Source: JAPLDP01 sp964628285 (GTDB lineage: Bacteria > Bacteroidota > Bacteroidia > Bacteroidales > JAGONC01). From it: 64,000 bases of DNA. The DNA is taken from the NCBI GenBank assembly GCA_964628285.1, contig CAZVNP010000003.1, positions 47,985-111,984 on the forward strand, in the 5' to 3' direction. The position numbers and the translations under genes were made by a program. The notes under the pieces were generated by a model that had not been told where the DNA came from, searched no databases, and worked only from the letters and a program-made list of their open reading frames with translations. Below are positions 45,401 through 53,277 of this stretch, in pieces (within the stretch, counting starts at the first letter, position 1; each line of letters opens with the position of its first letter).

Positions 45401-47280
45401 CTCAGGGCAATGTTATACTCAACTTCGATCTTAATATGGAATCGCAAAACCTTACGGGAACCGAGATGCTGACGGTTAAAGTATGGAATGGAAAAGGCTG
45501 GATCACTGTTGATGATATTTCTAACCAGTCGTTACAACAATGGCAGAGACACCACTATAATATCACCGGCGATGCCCTGGGAAAGGTGACAAGGTTACGT
45601 TTTACGGCACATGGCATCAATCCGGAGGATATCGATTTTTGGCAAATCGATAATATCAGTGTGAAGGACCAGGTTATTTATAATTTATCAGGGATCATTG
45701 AAGGTTTGGGGATTCCTTTACCGCCCAATTTAACAGTGACTATCGATAACTATTACAATCTTACACCTGACCCGAATGGCCATTTCAGCATGGATTTATA
45801 TGAAGGGCTACATATGATCGATATAAATGCCGGATGCCCGCCATTTACATCCGAAATATATCTTCAAAGCGATACGTCCATAATCTGCCAGATAACTTAT
45901 CCTGAAATGAGCATTGATCCAGGGTCAATTTATGTTGAAACCTCCAGTCTCACTGAAACCCGGTATCTGACCATAGAAAATGACGGTGGTGGTTTGCTGA
46001 CATGGAATGCCTATTTGCAATATCCTGATGAGATGCCGGCACCGGAAATCACCCTGACATCTTATGACAGAAAAGGCCGGGGCATTGCCGGTCTGGATAT
46101 GAGCCCCCGGTTTACGGAGGTCACGAATGAAAGGGGTGACGGACCATGGGATGTGAGATTCGTTCATGATGTATCGTCAGCATCAGGCGGGTTATATAAC
46201 ATGTCAGGCGTAGAGTTCGACGGTCAGTATTTCTACACGACTGTTTGGAATAGCGATAAAATATTGAAATTTAATGTTTACGGGGATTGGCTCGGAACCT
46301 TTGAGGTCACCGGAGTCGCTCATCTGCGCGACCTGGCCTGGGATGGCCAGTATCTCTATGGTGGTTGCGGCACCAGAACAGAGATTTATAAAATAAGTAT
46401 CGAAGATTTCACTGTTGTTAAAATTATCAGTACACCGGTTTTTGTCAGAGGTATCGCATGGGATAGTGATAACGATGCATTTTGGGTGTGCGACTGGTTT
46501 TCGGATCTGTATCTTGTAGCCCGGGATGGGAATATCATTCAGACCATTACCAATCCCGGGATTGAAAGCATGTATGGATTGGCATACGATGCGGTCACAG
46601 GTTCCCCAGCGTTGTGGGTCTTTTTCCAGGGTGCTCCAGGGGCCGTCTTTGCCCGCGTGGATATTGCCACGGGACAGATAACCGAGACACACGACATCTT
46701 ACAGGATATACCCGGCCTCGAAGGTTATCCGGTCGCAGGGGGTGCCTTCATTTCAACCAACGTTATCCCCGGCATCAAGGTTCTCGGTGGCCTGATCCAG
46801 GCCAATAAGGATATCGTATTTGGTATGGAATTAAAACCTACCGGGTGGCTTTCACTTGAAAAATATTCAGGATCGGTCGATCCCGGGGCTTTAGAAGACT
46901 TGGCGGTTTATTTCAACGGTGAAGGACTTCAATGGGAACAGACTTACCAGGCTGCCATTCGTGTATTGTCACCATGCACCGGCGACACCGCCAATATCGA
47001 TGTCGGGTTTATGCTCACCACCGGGATCGATGACCAGGATAATAACAGCCTGATTCAGATCCTTCCCAATCCGGCTGATGATTTTGTCATTATTGAATCA
47101 GAAAAGGATATTTATCAAATAACGCTGACCAATTACCTGGGACAGAGATTATTTGAAATGGCTAACTGTCCTAACCATCTGAAGATCAGAATATCCGACT
47201 TCAGAAACGGTATTTACCTGATTGGGTTAAAATCACGGGATGGAAGCATTGTCACCAGGAAATTGGTGATTGACAGATAG
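42466..47280 (+). CDS. Large multidomain secreted protein with type IX sorting domain
   Basis: 1604 residues. A basic N-terminus and hydrophobic stretch (about 10-30) serve as signal sequence. Domains by inspection: a PEGA/Cna-like beta domain (about 150-235); a cleaved-adhesin/MAM-like jelly roll (about 263-415, ENFEIGTIPTGW to GICLDDIEVV); FN3-like modules (about 488 and 584); a carboxypeptidase regulatory-like domain (about 832-905, GVVYDAFNKKPVRGAEVRLF); a second jelly roll (about 915-1065); a BACON-like strand set (about 1147-1190); a beta-propeller-like region (about 1228-1400); and a type A sorting tail (about 1529-1604, ILPNPADDFVIIES to GSIVTRKLVIDR). No catalytic motif is visible, so surface adhesion or glycan binding is more likely than enzymatic activity. 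The first half is more AT-rich than neighbouring genes. Confidence 0.88.
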   Translation: MKNITLIKTFRVAYIVAIMMALFSILYPFMYDYARSRPQDSPSIPGYQVDCNRQAENVTAVYFDKEHTASLITWTNLGNTNYYSIYRLYAGQEPEPETWIMLNGMITDTTYTDTYWPVLDTGYYKYAVISFDPGNNIDTSFSNILVRGFKVTVHVNIWPLTHYEGAQVYLRNQNGNSDYIYSDATPADGWVSFYDVLPGIYTLTVTPSIYYDDCVLTNVSVYNDLTITVSIDLSLQPQNFHVNTETMEACWLDPQPEYKTVYKENFEIGTIPTGWIQVYKEDSISWVINTGGPSGHPVHAYSGNYNISFMGSQARTMIITPPVDLSDALLPMVIFWHTQVSDSTGWNHLSVFYRASAFDTWHGLASFDGEIPYWKRECIYLPVTSESVGIAFEASSNDPGGLGICLDDIEVVSALKPQNPPDMQGFVCYHLSLDGTEVGTYSMAGCHPLGDVLPGSHSASVYTEFTSIHSALVIYLFHNYPCEYFNQPQNFTGMVVGTDVILTWDPPVDSGYEGHSPKARAFDLLGYNVFRNGIQLNEEPLTFTQYEDHPFIGDVFDYNVTAMWDMGESCFIDPSFEAVTDCKPPTGLTAEILEGDIVLLSWEPPDSSIGQWIHWDDGVNYSSIGLTPSGSFWVASRWAVEDLIPYDGIVLTKIAFFPNGAQTQYALKVWTGENAGSLVLDQPLNDLVIGVWNAVTLVTPVPIDATQELWFGYACIDQPEGEHPAGCDAGPAVPGKGDLITEDGVTWETLSGSGLDYNWNIQGYVTIDDDWYNLLGYKVYLFDESIALVQDTFYYYTSPLTWGIFDFWVSALYEECESYRDGPASIVGSTTALQGVVYDAFNKKPVRGAEVRLFPEGYSLITGLDGKYGFYHFNGGLINIKADATGYKLFELETHVWFDRLTILDIPMVDTFAFSLPFEENWDSGSFETQRWTFDPEQNGWEIDIDTGNPPPSARFQTLNTPSNYSYSLISPYFDATCAQGNVILNFDLNMESQNLTGTEMLTVKVWNGKGWITVDDISNQSLQQWQRHHYNITGDALGKVTRLRFTAHGINPEDIDFWQIDNISVKDQVIYNLSGIIEGLGIPLPPNLTVTIDNYYNLTPDPNGHFSMDLYEGLHMIDINAGCPPFTSEIYLQSDTSIICQITYPEMSIDPGSIYVETSSLTETRYLTIENDGGGLLTWNAYLQYPDEMPAPEITLTSYDRKGRGIAGLDMSPRFTEVTNERGDGPWDVRFVHDVSSASGGLYNMSGVEFDGQYFYTTVWNSDKILKFNVYGDWLGTFEVTGVAHLRDLAWDGQYLYGGCGTRTEIYKISIEDFTVVKIISTPVFVRGIAWDSDNDAFWVCDWFSDLYLVARDGNIIQTITNPGIESMYGLAYDAVTGSPALWVFFQGAPGAVFARVDIATGQITETHDILQDIPGLEGYPVAGGAFISTNVIPGIKVLGGLIQANKDIVFGMELKPTGWLSLEKYSGSVDPGALEDLAVYFNGEGLQWEQTYQAAIRVLSPCTGDTANIDVGFMLTTGIDDQDNNSLIQILPNPADDFVIIESEKDIYQITLTNYLGQRLFEMANCPNHLKIRISDFRNGIYLIGLKSRDGSIVTRKLVIDR

Positions 47281-47368
47281 CGACCGGCCCGGGAAGAGAT
47301 TTAATGGTGGCTATGTATTCCCAAACCAAAACCGCGTAATTTTACGGTGTGTTACAGGATTATATTTT

Positions 47369-48511
47369 ATGCTATTCAACAGCATCACCGGTCAACATGG
47401 CATTAAGCGGCGTCTCATCCAGACGGTTGCCGACAGCCGCATCAGCCACGCCCAGCTTTTTCTGGGTCCCGAAGGCTGCGGTAAGCTTGCCCTGGCCGTT
47501 GCCTATGCGCAATATATCAACTGTGAAAACAAGCAGCCCGCAGATTCCTGCGGGAAATGCCCGTCGTGCATCAAATACCAGAAGCTTATCCATCCCGATC
47601 TGCATTTTGTGTATCCCGTGGCGATCACAAAGAAAATCACCAAAGATCCACTCAGCAAACTTTTTCTCAATGAATGGCGTGAGATGGTCATTGAGAACAA
47701 TGCGTACATTTCACTGAACGACTGGTATACCAAAATTGAGATCGAAAACCGCCAGAGCATCATCAATGCTGATGACTGCAATGAGATCATCCGCACCCTG
47801 AGTTATAAATCCTATGAGTCGGAATACAAGGTCATGATCATTTGGATGGTAGAAAAACTGTTTCATGCCGCTGCGCCTAAAATCCTGAAGATCCTCGAGG
47901 AACCCCCCGACAAAACCCTCTTCATCCTGGTATCCGAAAATCATGACCAGATCATCGACACCATCCTCTCACGGACCCACGTGGTCAGCATCCCCGTTAT
48001 TGAGGATGAAGAGATATATACTGCTCTGAAAAACAGGTTTCCGGGAAAGCCCGACAATGAACTCCGCGATGCCGCCATCCTGGCTGACGGCAATTACACC
48101 GAAGCCATAAGGATATTACAGCAACCCGAGGTTTACGGCGATCATTTCAAAGGTTTCAGTAACTGGATGCGCCTGTGTTACCAGCAGAAAATAGCAGGGA
48201 TTGAAAAATTTGTCGGTGAGATGGCCACCGCAGGCAGGGAAAGACAAAAACAGTTTCTTAACTATTCCCTTCAATTTGTGAGGGATTGCTTAGTCGTGCA
48301 ATATGGTCATGAAGAAATCGTTAGGTTGAATAATGAAGAACAAAAATTTGTCAGGAATTTTGCACCTTATGTCAATTCAGCCAATGGCTTTCAATTCGCC
48401 GAGGAACTTAACAAAGCCATTTACCATATCGAACGGAATGCCAATCCTTCCATTCTTTTTATGGATTTATCGCTGAAGATAGGTCAGCTTTTGAAGATGA
48501 AGCTTGCGTGA
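47369..48511 (+). CDS. holB: DNA polymerase III delta' subunit (clamp-loader ATPase)
   Basis: 380 residues from the ATG at 47369; the frame is open 99 bases further up without homology. The clamp-loader fold begins ITGQHGIKRRLIQTV; Walker A is GPEGCGKLALAV, with Gly replacing the second-last residues of a strict GxxxxGKT. A zinc module CGKCPSCIKYQKLIHPD follows, and the sensor-1 region reads LKILEEPPDKTLFILVSE. Delta' (or a DnaX-like paralogue) forms the rigid arm of the clamp loader. It starts 88 bases after the secreted protein and leads into the ricT gene at a 46-base gap. Confidence 0.9.
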   Translation: MLFNSITGQHGIKRRLIQTVADSRISHAQLFLGPEGCGKLALAVAYAQYINCENKQPADSCGKCPSCIKYQKLIHPDLHFVYPVAITKKITKDPLSKLFLNEWREMVIENNAYISLNDWYTKIEIENRQSIINADDCNEIIRTLSYKSYESEYKVMIIWMVEKLFHAAAPKILKILEEPPDKTLFILVSENHDQIIDTILSRTHVVSIPVIEDEEIYTALKNRFPGKPDNELRDAAILADGNYTEAIRILQQPEVYGDHFKGFSNWMRLCYQQKIAGIEKFVGEMATAGRERQKQFLNYSLQFVRDCLVVQYGHEEIVRLNNEEQKFVRNFAPYVNSANGFQFAEELNKAIYHIERNANPSILFMDLSLKIGQLLKMKLA

Positions 48512-48557
48512 CAGGCGGGTAAATTTTTGTATTTTTGTTTTATCAAGAGTAAGTGAC

Positions 48558-49694
48558 ATGCCGGAGATGCCAGAAGAAAATGGTCAGAATCGTTTCCTGT
48601 CGAGGGGATGCTGGACGGAGCCCAAGCTCTATGAAGTGAACAATGATATTTTTGATCACCGGTGCACAAAACTCGACACTTACGACTGGCTGCGCGATGT
48701 CATCCTGCCGCCGGGTCAGAGACCTTTTGATTGCGTGGAGGTCCGTTTTAAGAACAGCCGCAAGGATTTTTACCGTGTGCCGGATTGTTTCGAGATATTT
48801 GTGGGTGATATTGTGGCTGTGGAGGCCGCTCACGGGCATGACATCGGCATCGTGTCACTGAAGGGGGAGTTGGTGCGTTTTCAGATGCGGAAGAAAAGAG
48901 TCAATCCCAAGGCTGAAGAGATCAAGAAAGTATACCGTAAAGCACGCATGTCGGACATTGAAAAATGGATCACCGCCGTTGCAAGGGAGGATGCCACCAT
49001 GTTACAGGCGCGCCAGATCGCTGTCAGGCTGAATCTTAAAATGAAGGTTAATGACGTGGAATACCAGGGCGACGGCACCAAAGCCATATTTTACTATACT
49101 GCCGACGAGCGTGTCGATTTCAGGGAACTTATCAAGGTGCTGGCGGAAGAATTCAAGGTGCGCATTGAAATGCGGCAGATAGGCGCACGTCAGGAGTCGG
49201 GACGTCTGGGCGGCTTAGGCACCTGTGGCCGCGAACTGTGTTGCGCCACCTGGATGACACGCTTTCGCTCCGTCACTACCAATTCAGCCCGCGTGCAACA
49301 ACTTTCACTCAATCCTCAAAAACTGACGGGACAATGCGGCAAACTTAAATGCTGTCTTAATTTTGAGTATGCTACCTACCTCGATGCCCTCAAGGAATTT
49401 CCCAATAACGAGATCATCCTTAAGACCAGAAGAGGCGAAGCCATCCATCAGAAAACGGATATTTTCAAAAAGGTCATGTGGTATTCGTACATCGATGATC
49501 AAGCCAATGTTCTGGCTATCCCTATTGAAAAAGTGCGCGAGATCATCCGCCGCAACAACAAAGGGGACTATCCTGATAAGCTGGAGGATTTTTCCGATAT
49601 CAAGGAACAAAAATTGGTTGATTTCGAAAATGTGGTCGGACAGGATGACCTTACACGTTTTGATGAACTGAACCAATCAGGCATCCGCTTTTGA
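48558..49694 (+). CDS. ricT: PSP1-domain protein RicT (YaaT)
   Basis: 378 residues from the ATG at 48558. The PSP1 C-terminal domain is recognisable from VEVRFKNSRKDFYRVPD to IEMRQIGARQESGRLGGLGTCGRELCC. Cys residues in GTCGRELCC and GQCGKLKCCLNFEYATY are those that in the Bacillus RicAFT complex bind 4Fe-4S clusters. In Bacillus this complex controls RNase Y-dependent processing; the Bacteroidota role is not established. It is followed by gldH, overlapping only if a TTG start is used there, then PBP1A, an arrangement common in Bacteroidota genomes. Confidence 0.93.
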   Translation: MPEMPEENGQNRFLSRGCWTEPKLYEVNNDIFDHRCTKLDTYDWLRDVILPPGQRPFDCVEVRFKNSRKDFYRVPDCFEIFVGDIVAVEAAHGHDIGIVSLKGELVRFQMRKKRVNPKAEEIKKVYRKARMSDIEKWITAVAREDATMLQARQIAVRLNLKMKVNDVEYQGDGTKAIFYYTADERVDFRELIKVLAEEFKVRIEMRQIGARQESGRLGGLGTCGRELCCATWMTRFRSVTTNSARVQQLSLNPQKLTGQCGKLKCCLNFEYATYLDALKEFPNNEIILKTRRGEAIHQKTDIFKKVMWYSYIDDQANVLAIPIEKVREIIRRNNKGDYPDKLEDFSDIKEQKLVDFENVVGQDDLTRFDELNQSGIRF

Positions 49695-49723
49695 AAGCTA
49701 TCTTCATCACCAAACATAACCTC

Positions 49724-50203
49724 ATGTTTCATCGACCGGCCATCATCGTATTTTTCTTTTACCTGTTATTCGCATTGCCGATATTCAACGGATGCGATCA
49801 GAACAGGATTTATGATGAGTACCATCATTTCGACAGGGATGTTTGGAACAGGTATGAAACCAAGAGATTTGAAATTGTTGTGAATGACACGGTTTCCTAT
49901 AATGATTTTTACATTGGCGTGCGCAATACAACCGATTATCCGTATGCCAATATTTATTTATTTATCGACAGCCGGTTTCCGGGCGGACAAACATACCGCG
50001 ACACCATCGAATGCCTGCTTGCCGACCGTCAGGGGAAATGGCTGGGTCGTGGCCTGGGCAAAATAAAGGACAACCGCTTCCTGTTTAAACGCCTGGTGCG
50101 TTTTCCTGCGAAGGGAACCTATGTTTTTTCCATCCAGCAGGCCATGCGAACCGAAGACCTGACAGGCATCGCCGATATAGGCCTGAGACTTGAAAAACAC
50201 TGA
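49724..50203 (+). CDS. gldH: Gliding-motility lipoprotein GldH
   Basis: 159 residues from the ATG at 49724; a TTG at 49691 overlapping the ricT stop would add 11 residues before the signal sequence. The N-terminus is hydrophobic (AIIVFFFYLLFALPIFNGC) with a lipid-accepting Cys, then a small beta domain with YNDFYIGVRNTTDYPYANIYLFI and the KGTYVFSIQQAMRTEDLTGIADIGLRLEK end typical of GldH. In Flavobacterium johnsoniae GldH is needed for gliding; many non-gliding Bacteroidota retain it, so motility is not implied. Confidence 0.93.
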   Translation: MFHRPAIIVFFFYLLFALPIFNGCDQNRIYDEYHHFDRDVWNRYETKRFEIVVNDTVSYNDFYIGVRNTTDYPYANIYLFIDSRFPGGQTYRDTIECLLADRQGKWLGRGLGKIKDNRFLFKRLVRFPAKGTYVFSIQQAMRTEDLTGIADIGLRLEKH

Positions 50204-50228
50204 TCATGAATGAGATCCTGTGATCCAT

Positions 50229-52481
50229 ATGAACAATAAGGGCAATTATAAAAAGTACGTGAGGAATTTCTGGCTTCTTTATACAGGGGTGGTGTTGTTT
50301 ATCGTCTTCCTGTTCACGGCCATTTTATGGGGATGGCTGGGCTTCATGCCTTCCTTTGAGGAACTGGAAAATCCAAAGTCGAACCTGGCCTCTGAAATCA
50401 TTTCGGCCGATCAGGTCGTTCTGGGCACGTATTATGTCGAGAACAGGACCAATGTTCACTATACCGATTTATCCCCCGGACTGGTGAATGCTCTGATCGC
50501 CACCGAGGATATCCGTTTCAGGAAGCATTCGGGTGTGGATGCCAAGGCTGTTTTCAGGGTTATTTTTGGCGTGCTCACGGGCAGACAGCGTGGCGGTGGC
50601 AGCACCATCACGCAGCAGCTGGCGAAAAACCTGTTCCCTCGTAAACCTGACCGTAACATGCTTGAGACCATCATCATCAAGTTAAAGGAATGGGTGACGG
50701 CCACCAAGCTCGAAAGGGACTATACCAAGGATGAGATCCTGGCGATGTATTTCAATACCGTTCCTTTCGGCAGCCAGGCCTATGGTATAAAGTCAGCAGC
50801 CAGGACTTACTTTGATGAGGATCCTTCCGAGATGAGCATTGATGAGTCGGCACTGCTCATAGGCATACTGAAAGCCCCCTCCTGGTACAGCCCCGTCAGC
50901 CATCCCGACCGTGCCCTCTCACGGCGGCACACCGTGCTGCGTCAAATGGCTAAATATGGATTCATCACACCACTGCAGTTCGACACCCTTGATACCGCCC
51001 CCTTAGACATGTCACGGTACAGCATCATGGATCATACCACCGGCATGGCCAGGCATTTCCGTGAATACCTGCGGAATTATCTGAATGACTGGTGTAATGA
51101 ACATGTAAAGCCTGACGGAACACCCTATAATCTCTATAAGGATGGTTTGAAAATTTATACCACCATCAATTCAAAGATGCAGGAGTATGCTGAGAAGGCG
51201 GTGAATGAACATCTTGGAAAAGAACTTCAGCCGGTATTTTTTCAGCATTGGAAGGGATACCCGAATGCACCGTTTGTTTTTGAACCCGGTGAGGCCAAAA
51301 AGGAGATCAATAATCTGATGATGCAGGCCATGAAACGCAGTGACCGTTACCGCAGTCTGAAGGAGGGTGGCATGCCCGACGATTCGATCATGCTGTCATT
51401 CAGGACGCCGGTAAAAATGACCGTTTTTTCGTGGAAGGGAAATATCGACACCGTGATGACTCCGTGGGACTCGATACGGTACTATAAATATTTTCTTCGT
51501 GCAGGCATGATGTCGATCGAACCCAATACAGGTTACGTCAGGGCTTATGTTTGTGCACCCGATTACCGTTATTTCAAATACGATAACGTGATTTATGGCA
51601 AGCGTCAGGTGGGCTCCACCTTCAAGCCGGTTCTTTACACGCTGGCCATGCAGGAGGGCGATTTCTCACCCTGCTCCGAAATACCTAATATCCAATACAG
51701 TATAGAGCTTGACAACGGGGATATCTGGGAGCCGGAAAACACATCGGAATATAAAATGGGTCAGATGATCACCCTGAAAGAGGCTTTGGCTCATTCAAAT
51801 AACTGGATATCGGCCTATCTGATCAAACGTTATACCCCCCAGGCCGTCGTGATGATGGCACATAAAATGGGCATCACCAGTGACATTCCGCCTGTTTATT
51901 CCATCGCCCTCGGTTCGGCCGATCTCTCACTTTATGAAATGGTAGGGGCTTTTAACATCTTCGCCAGCAAAGGCATCTATAAGCAGCCTGTTTTTATCAC
52001 TCGTATTGAAGATAAGAACGGCAATGTCATACAGAGCTTCATACCGGAACAACATGAGGCCATGAGCGAGGAGACAGCCTACCTCATGCTTGAGCTCATG
52101 AAAGGTGTGGTGGAAACAGGCACCGGCATCCGGCTCAGATTGAAATATGGTTTTACAAACCCGATCGCCGGTAAGACCGGAACAACACAAAATTACTCCG
52201 ACGGGTGGTTCATGGGTCTGACCCCCGACCTGGTCACCGGCATCTGGGTGGGTTGTGAAGACAGAGCGGCACATTTCCGTACCATGGCCCTCGGTCAGGG
52301 CGCCAACATGGCATTGCCCATATGGGCCATTTACATGAAAAAAATCTATGCCGACACCACCCTCGATGTATCGCAGGGCGATTTTGAAAAACCTTTGCGA
52401 CCCATATCGGTCGATCTTGACTGCTCAAAGCATAAGGCTAAAGCAGGCAGGAAAAATCCCTTTGATGATGAAGGGTTCTGA
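50229..52481 (+). CDS. Penicillin-binding protein 1A (bifunctional transglycosylase/transpeptidase)
   Basis: 750 residues from the ATG at 50229; a GTG three codons earlier is possible. One membrane anchor (about 12-35) is followed by the GT51 glycosyltransferase domain with ATEDIRFRKHSGVD (catalytic Glu about 90) and GGSTITQQLAKNL. The transpeptidase domain has GSTFKPVLYTLAM (Ser about 461), SNN in AHSNNWISAYL (about 522) and KTGTTQNYSDGWF (about 650). It polymerises and cross-links peptidoglycan on the outer face of the inner membrane. Last gene of the ricT-gldH-PBP group. Confidence 0.96.
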   Translation: MNNKGNYKKYVRNFWLLYTGVVLFIVFLFTAILWGWLGFMPSFEELENPKSNLASEIISADQVVLGTYYVENRTNVHYTDLSPGLVNALIATEDIRFRKHSGVDAKAVFRVIFGVLTGRQRGGGSTITQQLAKNLFPRKPDRNMLETIIIKLKEWVTATKLERDYTKDEILAMYFNTVPFGSQAYGIKSAARTYFDEDPSEMSIDESALLIGILKAPSWYSPVSHPDRALSRRHTVLRQMAKYGFITPLQFDTLDTAPLDMSRYSIMDHTTGMARHFREYLRNYLNDWCNEHVKPDGTPYNLYKDGLKIYTTINSKMQEYAEKAVNEHLGKELQPVFFQHWKGYPNAPFVFEPGEAKKEINNLMMQAMKRSDRYRSLKEGGMPDDSIMLSFRTPVKMTVFSWKGNIDTVMTPWDSIRYYKYFLRAGMMSIEPNTGYVRAYVCAPDYRYFKYDNVIYGKRQVGSTFKPVLYTLAMQEGDFSPCSEIPNIQYSIELDNGDIWEPENTSEYKMGQMITLKEALAHSNNWISAYLIKRYTPQAVVMMAHKMGITSDIPPVYSIALGSADLSLYEMVGAFNIFASKGIYKQPVFITRIEDKNGNVIQSFIPEQHEAMSEETAYLMLELMKGVVETGTGIRLRLKYGFTNPIAGKTGTTQNYSDGWFMGLTPDLVTGIWVGCEDRAAHFRTMALGQGANMALPIWAIYMKKIYADTTLDVSQGDFEKPLRPISVDLDCSKHKAKAGRKNPFDDEGF

Positions 52482-52522
52482 CATCTTTGTTATTTTTGCC
52501 CTGATCTTATATTTTGCCTGAT

Positions 52523-53275
52523 ATGATCTATGGTAAAAAAGTGGTGACCGTTCTGCCGGCATACAATGCCGGTAAAACACTCAGGCAGACATACAATGAA
52601 ATTCCGTTTGATATCGTGGATGAAGTCATCCTGGTGGATGATAAAAGTGTCGATGATACGGTCAGTGTGGCACAGGATGTCGGGATCAGCCATGTCATCA
52701 TTCATGAAACCAACAAAGGTTACGGCGGCAATCAGAAGACGTGTTACAACAAAGCCCTTGAGATGGGAGCTGATATTATCATCATGCTTCATCCTGACTA
52801 TCAATATACGCCCAAGCTGATCGCTTCGATGGCTTACATCATTGCCAATGATCTTTATCCTGTCGTTTTGGGATCACGCATCCTGGGCAAGGGAGCCTTA
52901 AAGGGAGGTATGCCGCTCATAAAATATATTTCCAACCGGTTACTGACATTCATCCAAAACATCCTGTTAAATCAGAAGCTGTCGGAATACCATACAGGTT
53001 TCAGGGCATTCTCAAGTCAGGTACTCAGATCCATTGATTATGAAGCTAATTCAGATAATTTTGTTTTCGACAACCAGATGCTGGCACAGATATTTTACGC
53101 CGGATATGAAATAGCTGAAATAACATGTCCCACCAAATATTTTAAGGAAGCCTCCTCCATCAATATCAGGAACAGTACGATTTATGCCATTGGCGTTTTA
53201 AAGGTTTCCATTATTTATTTTTTTAACAGGATAGGCCTCATAAAAACAAAAAGTCTCAGGAGAAAAAATCATTGA
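52523..53275 (+). CDS. Family 2 glycosyltransferase (DPM1/GtrB-like, short form)
   Basis: 250 residues from the ATG at 52523. The GT-A fold is shown by VVTVLPAYNAGKTLRQTYNEI, the nucleotide-binding VILVDDKSVDDTV, the metal-site MLHPDYQYTP (in place of DxD) and EYHTGFRAFSSQVL. It resembles polyprenyl-phosphate mannosyl/glucosyl transferases, which make the lipid-linked sugars used by GT-C enzymes such as the next two genes. There is no C-terminal membrane domain. Opens the polysaccharide region; a TATTTTTG -7-like box lies at 52492-52499 just upstream. Confidence 0.92.
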   Translation: MIYGKKVVTVLPAYNAGKTLRQTYNEIPFDIVDEVILVDDKSVDDTVSVAQDVGISHVIIHETNKGYGGNQKTCYNKALEMGADIIIMLHPDYQYTPKLIASMAYIIANDLYPVVLGSRILGKGALKGGMPLIKYISNRLLTFIQNILLNQKLSEYHTGFRAFSSQVLRSIDYEANSDNFVFDNQMLAQIFYAGYEIAEITCPTKYFKEASSINIRNSTIYAIGVLKVSIIYFFNRIGLIKTKSLRRKNH

Positions 53276-53277
53276 CT

